Of a DNA stretch of 64,000 nucleotides, positions 34,588-44,302 are shown one piece after another. A program made the position numbers and the translations under genes. The stretch is from Kribbella sp. VKM Ac-2568. Its GTDB lineage: Bacteria; Actinomycetota; Actinomycetes; Propionibacteriales; Kribbellaceae. The notes below the pieces were generated by a model. That model saw only the letters and a program-made list of their open reading frames with translations. It did no database searches and was not told where the DNA came from. The first letter of the stretch is position 1. The number at the start of each line of letters is the position of its first letter. Where the stretch lies: the NCBI RefSeq assembly GCF_004345365.1, contig NZ_SLVF01000002.1, positions 248,001 to 312,000 on the forward strand, read 5' to 3'.

Positions 34588-35121
34588 ACGAACCCACTCC
34601 CCCAGCACCTTGGCGCTCGCGTCGACCAACGCGGGCCAATCCATCGCGGCCTCGTCGGCCGAGTCCGACACATGCTTCACCAGCCGAACCGGTACGCCGA
34701 ACTCCCGGCAGGCGAACGCGACGCCGTACGCCTCCATGTCGACCAGATGCGCCCGCTCCGCCAGCCGCGCCTTGATCACCGGGTCGGTTACGAACACGTC
34801 CCCCGACGCGAGCACGGTCCCGTCGCCCCCGTCGACCTTCAGCGACTCCTGCGGGTCCAGCCCGATCGCCCGGACCGCTTCCGCGTTGATGTCGTGGTTG
34901 ATCACCTCGCTCGGGAGGTAGAGCCCGGCCATCCCGTCGCGCAGCGCGCCCGTAGTACCGACGTTCAGCACCACCAGGTCAGTCGTATCGCGCTCGGCCA
35001 GAGCCCGGGAGACGGCCACCGCGGCAGCCGTCTTACCGATCCCCGTCACGACGACAGGAATCCCCTCCGGCACGTATCGAGCTTCCGCCCGAATCGCACT
35101 GACAACCATGTACTCCGTCAC
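34567..35121 (-). CDS. MTA/SAH nucleosidase-like protein (purine phosphorylase fold)
   Basis: 184 residues, shorter than classical MTAN (about 230). Visible: VVVTGIGKTAAAVAVSRAL, LNVGTTGALRDGM, the purine/ribose pocket VDMEAYGVAFACREFGVP and HVSDSADEAA with the catalytic Asp. It probably cleaves the glycosidic bond of 5'-methylthioadenosine, S-adenosylhomocysteine or a related nucleoside. It lies 23 bp after ispG on the same strand and may be the last gene of the dxr-rip-ispG operon. Confidence 0.82.
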   Translation of the reverse strand: MTEYMVVSAIRAEARYVPEGIPVVVTGIGKTAAAVAVSRALAERDTTDLVVLNVGTTGALRDGMAGLYLPSEVINHDINAEAVRAIGLDPQESLKVDGGDGTVLASGDVFVTDPVIKARLAERAHLVDMEAYGVAFACREFGVPVRLVKHVSDSADEAAMDWPALVDASAKVLGEWVRSEVGQV

Positions 35122-35144
35122 GCGGCGAGGGTACCGGGCCTGAG

Positions 35145-36296
35145 TCAGCTGACTGTGACGGTGGGTTCGCCGCCGTCGACGGACTCGCCCATCTCCTCGG
35201 CGATGCGCATGGCCTCTTCGATCAGGGTCTCGACGATCTTGGACTCGGGGACCGTCTTGATCACCTCGCCCTTGACGAAGATCTGGCCCTTGCCGTTGCC
35301 CGAGGCAACACCCAGGTCGGCCTCACGCGCCTCGCCCGGACCGTTCACGACACAGCCCATCACGGCGACGCGGAGCGGGACCTCCATGCCCTCGAGCCCG
35401 GCGGTGACCTGCTCGGCCAGCGTGTAGACGTCGACCTGTGCGCGGCCGCACGACGGGCAGGAGACGATCTCGAGCTTGCGCTCGCGCAGGTTCAGCGACT
35501 GCAGGATCTGCAGGCCGACCTTGACCTCCTCGACCGGCGGCGCGGACAGCGAGACGCGGATCGTGTCGCCGATGCCCTTGGACAGCAGCGCGCCGAACGC
35601 GACGGACGACTTGATCGTGCCCTGGAACGCCGGTCCCGCCTCGGTGACACCGAGGTGCAGCGGCCAGTCGCCTCGCTCGGAGAGCAGTTCGTACGCCTTC
35701 ACCATCACGACCGGGTCGTTGTGCTTGACCGAGATCTTGAAGTCGTGGAAGTCGTGCTCCTCGAACAGCGACGCCTCCCAGACGGCCGACTCGACGAGTG
35801 CTTCGGGCGTCGCCTTGCCGTACTTCTGCAGCAGTCGCGGGTCCAGCGAGCCGGCGTTGACGCCGATCCGGATCGAGGTGCCGTGGTCCTTCGCGGCGGC
35901 CGCGATCTCCTTGATCTGATCGTCGAACTTGCGGATGTTGCCCGGGTTCACCCGTACCGCGGCGCAGCCGGCTTCGATCGCGGCGAACACGTACTTCGGC
36001 TGGAAGTGGATGTCCGCGATCACCGGGATCTGCGAGTGCCTGGCGATCTCCGGCAGCGCGTCCGCGTCGTCCTGCGACGGGCAGGCGACCCGGACGATGT
36101 CGCAGCCGGCTGCGGTGAGCTCCGCGATCTGCTGCAGCGTCGTGTTCACGTCCGAGGTCAGCGTGGTCGTCATCGACTGCACGGACACCGGCGCGTCACC
36201 GCCGACCAGCACCTTGCCCACCTTGATCTGGCGGGTCTTGCGGCGTGGCGCGAGGGTCGGGGGAGGCAGCGCGGGCATGCCCAGGGAGATGCTCAT
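35145..36296 (-). CDS. ispG: 4-hydroxy-3-methylbut-2-en-1-yl diphosphate synthase
   Basis: 383 residues. Iron-sulfur enzyme that turns MEcPP into HMBPP, step six of the MEP isoprenoid pathway. The cluster cysteines are in [16 protein letters not shown] and [17 protein letters not shown]. The N-terminal TIM barrel includes [20 protein letters not shown]. The start ATG is at 36296, 21 bp after the site-2 protease gene. With dxr in the same cluster, two MEP-pathway steps are co-expressed. Confidence 0.97.
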   Translation of the reverse strand: MSISLGMPALPPPTLAPRRKTRQIKVGKVLVGGDAPVSVQSMTTTLTSDVNTTLQQIAELTAAGCDIVRVACPSQDDADALPEIARHSQIPVIADIHFQPKYVFAAIEAGCAAVRVNPGNIRKFDDQIKEIAAAAKDHGTSIRIGVNAGSLDPRLLQKYGKATPEALVESAVWEASLFEEHDFHDFKISVKHNDPVVMVKAYELLSERGDWPLHLGVTEAGPAFQGTIKSSVAFGALLSKGIGDTIRVSLSAPPVEEVKVGLQILQSLNLRERKLEIVSCPSCGRAQVDVYTLAEQVTAGLEGMEVPLRVAVMGCVVNGPGEAREADLGVASGNGKGQIFVKGEVIKTVPESKIVETLIEEAMRIAEEMGESVDGGEPTVTVS

Positions 36297-36317
36297 GTGT
36301 CCTTTAACCGTTGTGAG

Positions 36318-37628
36318 TTATCCGTTGAAGAGCTTGATCGGGTTGACGATGTCGGCGATGACGAGCAGCACGCCCATCACCACGATGAAGCTGGCCGCCA
36401 CGTAGGCGATCGGCAGCAGCTTGGCGACGTCGACGTACCCCGGGTCGGGCCGGCCGAACAGCTTGGCGAACCCACGCCGGATGCCTTCCCAGATGGCGCC
36501 GATCATGTGGCCGCCGTCCAGCGGCAGCAACGGGATGAAGTTGAACAGCGCCAGGAAGAGGTTCAGCGAGGCGAGCAGCGAGATCAGGAAGGCGATCCGC
36601 TCACCCCCGGTCAGCGAGTTGTTGGACGCGACCTCACCGGCGACCCGGCTGGCGCCGACGACGCTCATCGGGCTGTCCTGGTCGCGGTCGCCGCCGACGA
36701 TCGACTTGGCGACGCCGACCAGCTTCTCCGGGAAGTTGCCGAGCGCCTTGACCGTGGCCACGGTCAGCTCGCCCATTTTGTCGACGACGAAGCCGAAGTC
36801 CTGCCGCTCGACCTTCTGCTCCGGGGAGACGCCGAGGAAGCCGACCGAGACGATCTTGTCGGAGCCTGCCTTCTCAACTACCTGGTTCAGGATGGTGTTG
36901 GTCTGCAGCGTGGTCTGCTGGCCGTTGCGCTCGACGACGATGACGGCGGGCTTGTCGGTGTTCGCCCGGATCAGCGGGGTCAGGTCGTCCCAGCTGCTGA
37001 TCGTGGTCCCGTTGAAGGACTCGATCTTGTCGCCGACCTGGAACCCGGCCGCCTTGGCGGGCGACTCCTTGTCCGCCGGCTGACACTTGCGATCCGCGGA
37101 CGCCTGATCGGCCGGAATCACGCAGTCCGTCACTGTGGCAACCGTGGTCTGCGGGACGTCGGTGCCGTACAGCATGAACAGGCCGGCGAACAGCCCGAAC
37201 GCGATCGCGACGTTCACGAGCGGACCGGACGCCATCACGATCAGCTTCTTCCACCACACCTTCTGGTAGAACAGCCGGCCGTCGTCCGCCGGATCGATCG
37301 TCTCGTACTCCGCGCTGCGGGCGTTCTCCACCAGCGACTGGATCGGGCCGGTGTTGGCCTTGCGCACCTTGGTCGGATCCTGGCCCTTGGCCGGGGGCAT
37401 CATCCCGATGATCCGGACGAAACCACCGGCGGGAATCAGCTTGAACCCGTACTCCGTCTCGCCGCGCTTGGTGGACCACACCGTCCGGCCGAAGCCGACG
37501 AAGAACTGGGTCACTTTCATGCCGAACGCCTTCGCGGGCAGCATGTGACCCATCTCATGCAGCGCCACCGACGCCAGGATGCCGATGACGAACAGCACGA
37601 CGCCGATGAGTGTGAGGAGTGCGCTCAT
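36318..37628 (-). CDS. rip: Site-2 intramembrane metalloprotease (Rip1/RseP type)
   Basis: 436 residues. Cleaves membrane-bound substrates such as anti-sigma factors within the bilayer. The zinc-binding HEMGH lies in the first helix (about residue 25), the third ligand in LPLDGGHMIGA near the C-terminus, and a PDZ domain fills the middle (AAGFQVGDKIESFNGTTISS). Four membrane helices. It sits between dxr and ispG, the same order as in M. tuberculosis (dxr-rip1-gcpE). Confidence 0.95.
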   Translation of the reverse strand: MSALLTLIGVVLFVIGILASVALHEMGHMLPAKAFGMKVTQFFVGFGRTVWSTKRGETEYGFKLIPAGGFVRIIGMMPPAKGQDPTKVRKANTGPIQSLVENARSAEYETIDPADDGRLFYQKVWWKKLIVMASGPLVNVAIAFGLFAGLFMLYGTDVPQTTVATVTDCVIPADQASADRKCQPADKESPAKAAGFQVGDKIESFNGTTISSWDDLTPLIRANTDKPAVIVVERNGQQTTLQTNTILNQVVEKAGSDKIVSVGFLGVSPEQKVERQDFGFVVDKMGELTVATVKALGNFPEKLVGVAKSIVGGDRDQDSPMSVVGASRVAGEVASNNSLTGGERIAFLISLLASLNLFLALFNFIPLLPLDGGHMIGAIWEGIRRGFAKLFGRPDPGYVDVAKLLPIAYVAASFIVVMGVLLVIADIVNPIKLFNG

Positions 37629-37648
37629 GCCTTGGTGGTCTCCTGGCC

Positions 37649-38851
37649 TCAGTCGTTTGCGGTGACAGTCAGTTCGCGGGCCCGGGCCCGCGCCCAGGCG
37701 TCCGCGGCGAGTACATCGTCGATGGACAGCTCCTCGTACGAGGGTACGTCGTGTTCGGTCACAACCCGGGCCACAGTGTCGACGATCCCCAGGAACGGCA
37801 GCCGCCCCTGCCGGAACGCCTCCACACAGACCTCGTTGGCGGCATTCAGTACCGCGGGCGCAGTGCCGCCGCGTTCCCCGGTCTCTCGGGCCAGCTGGAC
37901 CGCGGGGAACGCCTCGTTGTCGAGCGGCTCGAACTCCCAGCTGGCGGCCGTGGTCCAGTCACACGCCGGCGCGGCGTCCGGAATCCGGTCGGGCCAGCCC
38001 AGGGCGAGGGCGATCGGCAGCCGCATGTCCGGCGGGGACGCCTGGACCACGGTCGAACCGTCCACGAACTCGACCATCGAGTGCACGATCGACTGCGGGT
38101 GCACGACGACGTCGATCCGGTCCATCGGGAGTCCGTAGAGCAGGTGGGCCTCGATCACCTCCAGCCCTTTGTTCACCAGGTTGGCGGAGTTGATCGTGAT
38201 CACCGGGCCCATGTCCCAGGTCGGGTGGTTCATCGCCTGCTCGGGCGTCACGTCGGCCATCTCGGCCCGGCTCCGGCCGCGGAAGGGGCCGCCGCTCGCG
38301 GTCACCAGCAGACGGCGCACCTCATCGGCTGTGCCGCTGCGCAGGCACTGGGCGATCGCGGAGTGCTCGGAGTCGACCGGCACGATCTGGCCGGGCTTGA
38401 CCCGCTTGACGACCAGCGGCCCGCCGATGACGAGGGATTCCTTGTTCGCCAGCGCAAGCGTCGTACCGGCGTCCAGCGCGGCCAGAGTCGGTTGCAGCCC
38501 GACAGATCCGGTGATGCCGTTGAGAACGACGTCACAGGCCAGCCCGGCCAGCTCGGTGGAGGCATCAGGGCCGGTGAGGATCTTGGGGATCCGGAACTCT
38601 CCCTGGGCGTAACCGCGGCGCTGCGCCTCCGCGTAGAAGGCGAGCTGGAGATCCTGCGCGACCGTGGCCCTGGCGACGCCGACGACCTCGACCTCGAACT
38701 CCAGCGCCTGCTGGGCCAGGAGGCCGACGTTGTCGCCGCCTGCGGAGATGGCAAGTACGCGGAACCGGTCGCGGTTGCGCCCGATCAGCTCCAGGGCCTG
38801 GGTCCCGACCGAGCCGGTCGAGCCGAGGATGACGACGGTTCGCGGATTCAC
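37649..38851 (-). CDS. dxr: 1-deoxy-D-xylulose 5-phosphate reductoisomerase
   Basis: 400 residues. Converts DXP to MEP with NADPH and a divalent metal, the first committed step of the MEP pathway. NADPH loop [19 protein letters not shown]; metal and substrate site [15 protein letters not shown] and [11 protein letters not shown]. Start is the GTG at 38851 just before [13 protein letters not shown]; an in-frame upstream extension lacks conservation. First gene of the dxr-rip-ispG operon and divergent from the DUF1707 gene. Confidence 0.97.
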   Translation of the reverse strand: MNPRTVVILGSTGSVGTQALELIGRNRDRFRVLAISAGGDNVGLLAQQALEFEVEVVGVARATVAQDLQLAFYAEAQRRGYAQGEFRIPKILTGPDASTELAGLACDVVLNGITGSVGLQPTLAALDAGTTLALANKESLVIGGPLVVKRVKPGQIVPVDSEHSAIAQCLRSGTADEVRRLLVTASGGPFRGRSRAEMADVTPEQAMNHPTWDMGPVITINSANLVNKGLEVIEAHLLYGLPMDRIDVVVHPQSIVHSMVEFVDGSTVVQASPPDMRLPIALALGWPDRIPDAAPACDWTTAASWEFEPLDNEAFPAVQLARETGERGGTAPAVLNAANEVCVEAFRQGRLPFLGIVDTVARVVTEHDVPSYEELSIDDVLAADAWARARARELTVTAND

Positions 38852-38922
38852 GCGGCCATTGTTCCAGGTTCCGGACAGTTCTCGGAGACGGCAGGCGCAA
38901 GCGGATGACCAGGGTGCGGCGC

Positions 38923-38935
38923 TACCTTTGCCTCT
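38923..38935 (+). promoter_or_regulatory. Putative leaderless promoter -10 box
   Basis: TACCTT (38923-38928) fits TANNNT and ends 7 nt before the ATG at 38936, which would make the transcript begin at the start codon. No Shine-Dalgarno is present there. Confidence 0.4.
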
Positions 38936-39511
38936 ATGAGTCTGGAACAGCCCCCGCCCGGCCATCGGGCATCCGACCGCGACCGCGAGCACGCCGCCTC
39001 GATGATCCAGGAGGCCCACAGCGACGGCCGGCTGGACTTCGAGGAGATGGACCAGCGGCTGACCCAGATCTATTCGGCCAAGACCCAGCTCGAGCTACGT
39101 ACCGCGACCGCCGACCTGGTCCCGGTCGCGCACGGGGACGCCGCCGAGCTCACCATCCGCGCCAAGCACAGCTCCCAGAAGCGCGAGGGAGCGTGGACCG
39201 TGCCGGAGCGGATCATCGCCCTCCCCGAGCACTCGTCGGTGAAGCTCGACTTCACCGACGCCGTCGTGCGCTGGCCCGAGATCGAAGTCGAGGTGCGCCC
39301 GAAGCACAGCTCCGTCCTGATGATCGTTCCGGAGGGCTGGAGCGTCGACATCGACCAGATCGACATGGTCGGCAGCAGCTCCAAGAACACAGCCGGTACT
39401 CCGAAGGCCGGGGGCGTCCGCCTCCGCGTCACCGGCGAGGCCCGCTGGAGCAGCGTCGTCGTCCGCCACCCGCGCAAACGCCACTGGTGGTGGCCCTGGT
39501 ACCGCAAGTAG
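38936..39511 (+). CDS. DUF1707 / cell-envelope stress-like protein
   Basis: 191 residues. Residues about 12-60 ([20 protein letters not shown], then [19 protein letters not shown]) are the DUF1707 SHOCT-like domain. The C-terminal part ([40 protein letters not shown]) resembles the LiaF-type antibiotic-response beta-helix repeated in actinobacterial DUF1707 proteins. No membrane helix. It ends with a basic/Trp-rich tail ([15 protein letters not shown]) that could contact the membrane. Role unknown. Confidence 0.8.
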   Translation: MSLEQPPPGHRASDRDREHAASMIQEAHSDGRLDFEEMDQRLTQIYSAKTQLELRTATADLVPVAHGDAAELTIRAKHSSQKREGAWTVPERIIALPEHSSVKLDFTDAVVRWPEIEVEVRPKHSSVLMIVPEGWSVDIDQIDMVGSSSKNTAGTPKAGGVRLRVTGEARWSSVVVRHPRKRHWWWPWYRK

Positions 39512-39564
39512 AACCGCACCCCAGGTGTGAGGTCTTCCTCAGTCCCAAGCCCATCCGATGCGGA

Positions 39565-39576
39565 TAGCGTGAGCTC
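39565..39576 (+). promoter_or_regulatory. Putative leaderless promoter -10 box
   Basis: TAGCGT (39565-39570) fits TANNNT and lies 6 nt before the ATG of the acyl-CoA dehydrogenase gene, with no ribosome-binding site between. Confidence 0.35.
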
Positions 39577-40740
39577 ATGACCGTTTCGCTGGATCTCGTG
39601 GATGTGGACTCGCTGCTCACCGAAGAGGAAGTCGCCATCAGGGCGACGGCCCGCCGGTTCGCGGACGAGCGGCTGCGGCCGCACCTGCCGGAGTGGTTCG
39701 AGTCGGCGACCATCCCCGCACGAGACTTGGCGAAGGAGCTTGGCGCCCTCGGGCTGCTCGGGATGCACCTGACCGGGTACGGCTGCGCCGGGCTCGGGCC
39801 TGTCGCCTACGGCCTGGCCTGTCTGGAGATCGAGGCGGCCGATTCCGGGATGCGGTCGCTCGTCAGCGTTCAGGGATCGCTCGCGATGTACGCGATCTGG
39901 AAGTACGGCAGTGAGGAGCAGAAGACCGAGTGGCTCCCCCGGATGGCCGCGGGTGAGGCGATCGGGTGCTTCGGGCTGACCGAGCCGGACTTCGGGTCCA
40001 ACCCCGGCGGCATGCGGACGAACGCCCGGCGAGACGGCGACGACTGGGTGCTGAACGGCTCGAAAATGTGGATCACCAACGGCTCCGTGGCCGACGTGGC
40101 CGTCGTCTGGGCCAAGACGGATGACGGTGTGCGCGGGTTCGCCGTACCGACTGACACGCCTGGGTTCTCCGCGCCGGAGATCACCAGGAAGATGTCGCTG
40201 CGGGCGTCGGTGACCTCGGAGCTGATCCTGGCCGACGTCCGGCTGCCGGCGTCGGCGATGTTGCCGGAGGCCCGTGGTCTGTCCGGGCCGCTGGGCTGCC
40301 TGAACGAGGCGCGCTTCGGCATCATCTTCGGCGCGATGGGCGCGGCCCGCGACTGCCTGGAGACCGCGCTGGACTATGCGGCCGAGCGGCAGGTCTTCGA
40401 CAAGCCACTCTCGGCGTACCAGTTGACCCAGGCGAAGTTCGCGGACATGGCGGTCGAGCTGAACAAGGGCATCCTGCTCGCGGTCCACCTCGGCCGGCTG
40501 AAGGAGAAGGGAACGCTACGCCCCGAGCAGGTCAGCGTCGGCAAGCTGAACAACGTCCGCGAGGCGATCGCGATCGCCCGCGAGTGCCGCACGATCCTGG
40601 CCGCGAACGGCATCAGCGGCGAGTACCCGGTGATGCGCCACGCGAACAACCTCGAGTCCGTCCTCACCTACGAAGGCACGTCCGAGGTCCACCAGTTGGT
40701 GATAGGCCAAGCCCTCACCGGCCAGGCCGCCTTCCGCTGA
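39577..40740 (+). CDS. Acyl-CoA dehydrogenase, glutaryl-CoA dehydrogenase-like
   Basis: 387 residues. FAD enzyme that oxidises acyl-CoA at the alpha-beta position; the glutaryl type also decarboxylates. Signature CFGLTEPDFGSNPGGM, WVLNGSKMWITNGSVADVAV, and the C-terminal TYEGTSEVHQLVIGQALTG, where the catalytic base is the Glu of YEGT as in GCDH. The N-terminus RATARRFADERLRPHLPEWF is typical too. It stands alone, so the pathway (lysine/tryptophan degradation) is inferred only from the family. Confidence 0.9.
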   Translation: MTVSLDLVDVDSLLTEEEVAIRATARRFADERLRPHLPEWFESATIPARDLAKELGALGLLGMHLTGYGCAGLGPVAYGLACLEIEAADSGMRSLVSVQGSLAMYAIWKYGSEEQKTEWLPRMAAGEAIGCFGLTEPDFGSNPGGMRTNARRDGDDWVLNGSKMWITNGSVADVAVVWAKTDDGVRGFAVPTDTPGFSAPEITRKMSLRASVTSELILADVRLPASAMLPEARGLSGPLGCLNEARFGIIFGAMGAARDCLETALDYAAERQVFDKPLSAYQLTQAKFADMAVELNKGILLAVHLGRLKEKGTLRPEQVSVGKLNNVREAIAIARECRTILAANGISGEYPVMRHANNLESVLTYEGTSEVHQLVIGQALTGQAAFR

Positions 40741-40752
40741 TCCCGCTTCGTC

Positions 40753-41723
40753 GTGCTGACTGAGCCGCGAGTCGATCGCGGCGCGCTGCTCCGAGCCGTT
40801 CGTGAGTTGTATGGGCTGCACTTCGAGGAGTTGCAGTTCATTCCCCTGGGCTGGGTCTCGGCCGGCTACTCGGTGAACGCTGGAGACGAGCAGTACTTCC
40901 TCAAGTTGTGGCCTGGTGGTCGGGATGCGGCCGGCGCGGTGGCTCGGCTGCCGTTCGTGCGGGAGCTTCACGAAGCGGGCTTCCGAGCACGCCCCCCTAT
41001 CCCGTGCCCACCCGAGCCGGGGAACTCTCCGGCTCGGTGCCGGCCGGAGTCGTCGCACTGTTCCCTTTCCTGCCGGGTACCACGCCTGCGAATTGGCCGA
41101 AGTGGCCCGATGCCGTCCTCGACGAGCTCGGCAGGGTTCTGGCGGCGCTCCACGCGGTCACGCCTTCGGTCGTGCTCCCCCGCGAACATTTCTCCCTGGT
41201 TGTCGTGGACGAGCTCCGGCTGCACCTGGGCGAGCGAATCGTTCGTTCCGAGCAGGCGGCCCTGATGGATCAGCTGGAACGGCTGGAGCGGTTGCAGTCC
41301 GCAGTACGCCGATTGCCGCAACGGTTCGTGGTGTGCCACGCGGACTTGGCCGGGGACAACCTGCTGGTCGACGAGCACGGACGCCTCAGCGCACTCGATT
41401 GGGACAGCGCGATGCTCGCGCCGGCGGAGTGCGACCTCGCTTTGCTGCTCCACGGCGAGCAGCCTGTCGACGGACACGTACTGCGCCGAGTGCTCGCCGT
41501 CTATCCAGTGGATACGCGACTCGAGGTGGACCTGTTCGCGTTCTTCCTGCTCCGCCGGTACGTCTCGGACTACACGGCGCGAGTGGTCCGCCTGCTGCAC
41601 GGTTCCCCTGACACGGCCGACGCTGAGGAAGCCCGCGAGGGCATGCGCACCTGGGGATCCGCCCAGTGGGAGCGACTGGATGCCACCCTCTCGATCGCGC
41701 GCGATGCCCTCCAGGATCGCTGA
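40753..41723 (+). pseudogene. Aminoglycoside phosphotransferase-family kinase with a frameshift
   Basis: The N-terminal part reads from a GTG at 40753 (LYGLHFEELQFIPLGWVSAG, then DEQYFLKLWPGG with the ATP-binding Lys) to about 40990; the rest reads in another frame (YPVPTRAGELSGSV onwards) with the catalytic loop VVCHADLAGDNLLVDEHG and the DxD LSALDWDSAMLAP. The join falls in a run of six C at 40992-40997; one more C would restore a single frame of about 323 codons. So the gene is either broken by a 1-nt loss in a homopolymer, a sequencing error, or expressed by slippage. All kinase motifs are otherwise intact. Confidence 0.75.
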
Positions 41724-41730
41724 CCAATGC

Positions 41731-42396
41731 CTACGCACTCTGGCGGCTGGACGGTAGTGCATCCGGCGGGATCGGCCGCCGAGCCTCGCCCCGGCGTGCT
41801 CTGGAGTTGGCCAGTGCCCAGGCAGCCATCATTGGCACTGTGCCGGCCCCGGCGGACAGGACGCTGCTCAACGCGATGTCAAGTGGCAACCAGCCGAGCA
41901 GCAGAGCAGGAGCTAGCCATGGCCTGTACCCGTCACGAAGGAAGGCAACGCCGAGCAGCACCGAGCCGACCACCGCCAGCAGGAAGCCGGGCATGCCTGC
42001 CGCGATATAGGCGACGTCCAATCCGAGCCAGAAGAACCCGAAGAGTCCAAGGACCATCAGGGCCAGGCCGGGCAGTGTCAGCCGCCAACCCCACCGTTCC
42101 AAGCGCCGTGGATGGCGACTGCGCCAGACCTGAAGCGCGCTGAGAGCGGTCGCCGCGATCAGGACTGGCCACACCTTGCCGTAGGCCCGATAGACCGTGT
42201 CAGCGTCCGACCAGTCGAGCAGCGGCCGCAATGCTCGAGCAGCGGGCTCGGCCCACCACTGGACGACTCCACTCTCCAGGTCCTCCTTTCCGTCCGGTGT
42301 CGCGAACCGTGCCAGTGCGTGCAACGGCGCGAGAACGACACCGACTCCGGTGGGCACCCAGACCCACCAACTGGTTTGCCGCTGTTCAGGATTCAT
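41731..42396 (-). CDS. Integral membrane protein of unknown function
   Basis: 221 residues, not recognised. About five hydrophobic segments: VWVPTGVGVVLAPLHALARF, VWPVLIAATALSALQVW, LTLPGLALMVLGLFGFFWLG, GMPGFLLAVVGSVLLGVAFL and a C-terminal one. The start ATG at 42396 has GAGGAGG seven bases upstream. It is divergent from a two-component system with about 135 bp between, so it may be a target of that system. No enzymatic motif. Confidence 0.7.
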   Translation of the reverse strand: MNPEQRQTSWWVWVPTGVGVVLAPLHALARFATPDGKEDLESGVVQWWAEPAARALRPLLDWSDADTVYRAYGKVWPVLIAATALSALQVWRSRHPRRLERWGWRLTLPGLALMVLGLFGFFWLGLDVAYIAAGMPGFLLAVVGSVLLGVAFLRDGYRPWLAPALLLGWLPLDIALSSVLSAGAGTVPMMAAWALANSRARRGEARRPIPPDALPSSRQSA

Positions 42397-42492
42397 CTCT
42401 GCCTCCTCGGGACGCCTCATTTGCGGCGACCGTAAATCGAGTACTACGTCCGCGGCGTCGGCTCCCGGGTCGGTGCCTTCTCCATCTTTGGG

Positions 42493-42530
42493 TTGACCCG
42501 CCGCGCCGCGCGCGGATCTACCATCGAGGC
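42493..42530 (+). promoter_or_regulatory. Putative promoter of the sensor kinase gene, leaderless
   Basis: TTGACC (42493-42498) and TACCAT (42519-42524) are 20 bp apart; the latter lies 6 nt before the GTG at 42531. The spacer is long, so the -35 call is weak, but the -10 position fits a leaderless start. Confidence 0.35.
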
Positions 42531-43652
42531 GTGAGGTGGGGATACCCGCCGGCGCTGCGGCAGGCCGTAGTACCGGCGGCACTGGGCATCGTTGCGACCG
42601 TCGAGCTCCTGGCGCTCGATCTGCCGGGCGCGGCCGCGGCGCTGGTCATCGACTGGACCGCCTGCGCATTGCTGGTACTGCGCGGGCGGTTCCCGCTGGC
42701 CGCTTGCACCCTTGCGGGTCTCGTTCTACTCATCCCGGTGGGTGAGGTCGATGAGGCCGCCGCGCCGATCCTCATCCTCGCGCTGGCGACCATCACGATC
42801 GCCCGGCGGGTCGGTGGCGTGCTCGCGCTGACGCCGCTCGTGTTGTTCGTCGCCGCGCTGGCCTGGGGATATCTGCGTCTCGATCAACCGCTGGACGTCT
42901 CCGATCTGGTGTTCGTGTCGGCTATCGTCCTGCCGCCTTACGCGTTCGGCCGGCTGATGCGTTCACTCGACGCCCGGAACATGCGGCTGGCCGAACAGGC
43001 CGAGCTCCTCGTCAGGCATCAGGAGCTGGTACGGCGGGACGCGGCAGCGGCCGAGCGGGCCCGGATCGCGCGCGACCTGCACGACGTCATGGCCCACTCG
43101 GTGAGCGCGATGGTGGTGCAGGCCGCGGCTGCTCGCGACCTGCTGCGGAACGACGTATCGGGTGCCGAGGCCGCGATCGACGAAGTCACTGCCGTGGGGC
43201 GCGAGGCGCTCGGGGAGACCGGGAGGTTGCTGCGGCTGATTCGGGACACCGACGACGATGACGAACCTGCTGCACCGCTGGGACTCGACCGCCTGCAGGA
43301 ACTCGTCGAGCGGTTCCGCCGGAGCGGGCTGCGGGTGGACCTCACCGTCGAAGGTCAGCTCGCTGCACTTCCGGCCGACGTCGACGTGTCGGGCTATCGG
43401 ATCGTCCAGGAAGCGCTGACCAACGCACTCCGCTACGCCGCCGACCGGATCGCGTCGATGCGGATCACCCGCACGGCGACGGAGCTGCGGATCCGCGTCG
43501 AGAACCCGACCTCGGGTCCCGCGGACAGTGGCGGCGGACTGGGACTCCTCGGAATGGGCGAGCGAGTCGCCGTTCTCGGTGGTCGCCTCACCCACGGTCG
43601 CAGCGACGACGGCTGCTTCGTGCTGACCGCCGACCTGCCGCTCGTCCGATGA
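42531..43652 (+). CDS. Sensor histidine kinase (HisKA_3, NarL-type system)
   Basis: 373 residues. Four or five N-terminal membrane helices (from AVVPAALGIVATVELLALDL to SDLVFVSAIVLPPYAFGRL), then a coiled linker and the dimerisation/phosphorylation motif ERARIARDLHDVMAHSVSAM, where the first His is the phosphosite. The ATPase part has VQEALTNALRYA (N box) and GGGLGLLGMGERVAVLGG (G box). It phosphorylates the response regulator that follows with an ATGA overlap. The signal is probably sensed in or near the membrane. The GTG start at 42531 begins the first helix; the upstream extension is not conserved. Confidence 0.92.
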   Translation: MRWGYPPALRQAVVPAALGIVATVELLALDLPGAAAALVIDWTACALLVLRGRFPLAACTLAGLVLLIPVGEVDEAAAPILILALATITIARRVGGVLALTPLVLFVAALAWGYLRLDQPLDVSDLVFVSAIVLPPYAFGRLMRSLDARNMRLAEQAELLVRHQELVRRDAAAAERARIARDLHDVMAHSVSAMVVQAAAARDLLRNDVSGAEAAIDEVTAVGREALGETGRLLRLIRDTDDDDEPAAPLGLDRLQELVERFRRSGLRVDLTVEGQLAALPADVDVSGYRIVQEALTNALRYAADRIASMRITRTATELRIRVENPTSGPADSGGGLGLLGMGERVAVLGGRLTHGRSDDGCFVLTADLPLVR

Positions 43653-44302
43653 ACAGCGTCGTGATCGCGGACGACCAGGACCTGGTGCGGTCCGGCCTGG
43701 CGCTGGTGCTGCAGGTCCGTGGTTTCAGCGTGGTCGCCGAAGCCGCGGATGGGAGGAAGGCGATCGAAGCTGTCCGGCGCACGGATGCGGACGTGGTGCT
43801 GATGGACATCCGGATGCCCGTTCTCGACGGAATCGGCGCGACCCGCGAGCTCGTGCGGCTCGGCTGCCGGACCAAGATCTTGATTCTGACCACGTACGAC
43901 CTCGACGAGTACGTGTACTACGCGCTCCGGGCCGGCGCAGCCGGATTCCTGCTGAAGGCGACGCCACCTGATGTACTCGCCGCCGGCATCCGGACCGTGG
44001 CCGCGGGCGAGGCGTTGTTGGCGCCCAGCATCACCACCCGGCTGATCGAGGAGCACATCGGCAGACCACCCCCGGTGACGGGCTTGCCTCCAGGATTGGC
44101 ATCCCTGACGGCGCGGGAAGTCGCTGTGCTCGCGGAGATCGCGCGTGGCCGGTCGAACGACGAGATCGCCTCGGTCCTGGTAGTCAGCGAGGCCACCGTC
44201 AAGACGCATGTCAACCACATCCTGGCCAAGCTCGATCTCCGCAATCGCGTCCAGGCGGTCGTCCTCGCCTATGAGACGGGCTTGGTCACACCTGGCCGCT
44301 GA
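43649..44302 (+). CDS. Response regulator, NarL/LuxR type
   Basis: 217 residues. Receiver domain with VVIADDQDLVRSGLALVLQV (acidic pocket) and the phosphorylated Asp in DVVLMDIRMPVLDGIGATRE; LuxR helix-turn-helix at the C-terminus (LTAREVAVLAEIARGRSNDE, then ASVLVVSEATVKTHVNHILA). Partner of the kinase encoded just upstream. The tail overlaps a convergent GNAT gene by 17 bp. Targets unknown; the divergent membrane-protein gene at 41731-42396 is a candidate. Confidence 0.94.
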   Translation: MNSVVIADDQDLVRSGLALVLQVRGFSVVAEAADGRKAIEAVRRTDADVVLMDIRMPVLDGIGATRELVRLGCRTKILILTTYDLDEYVYYALRAGAAGFLLKATPPDVLAAGIRTVAAGEALLAPSITTRLIEEHIGRPPPVTGLPPGLASLTAREVAVLAEIARGRSNDEIASVLVVSEATVKTHVNHILAKLDLRNRVQAVVLAYETGLVTPGR

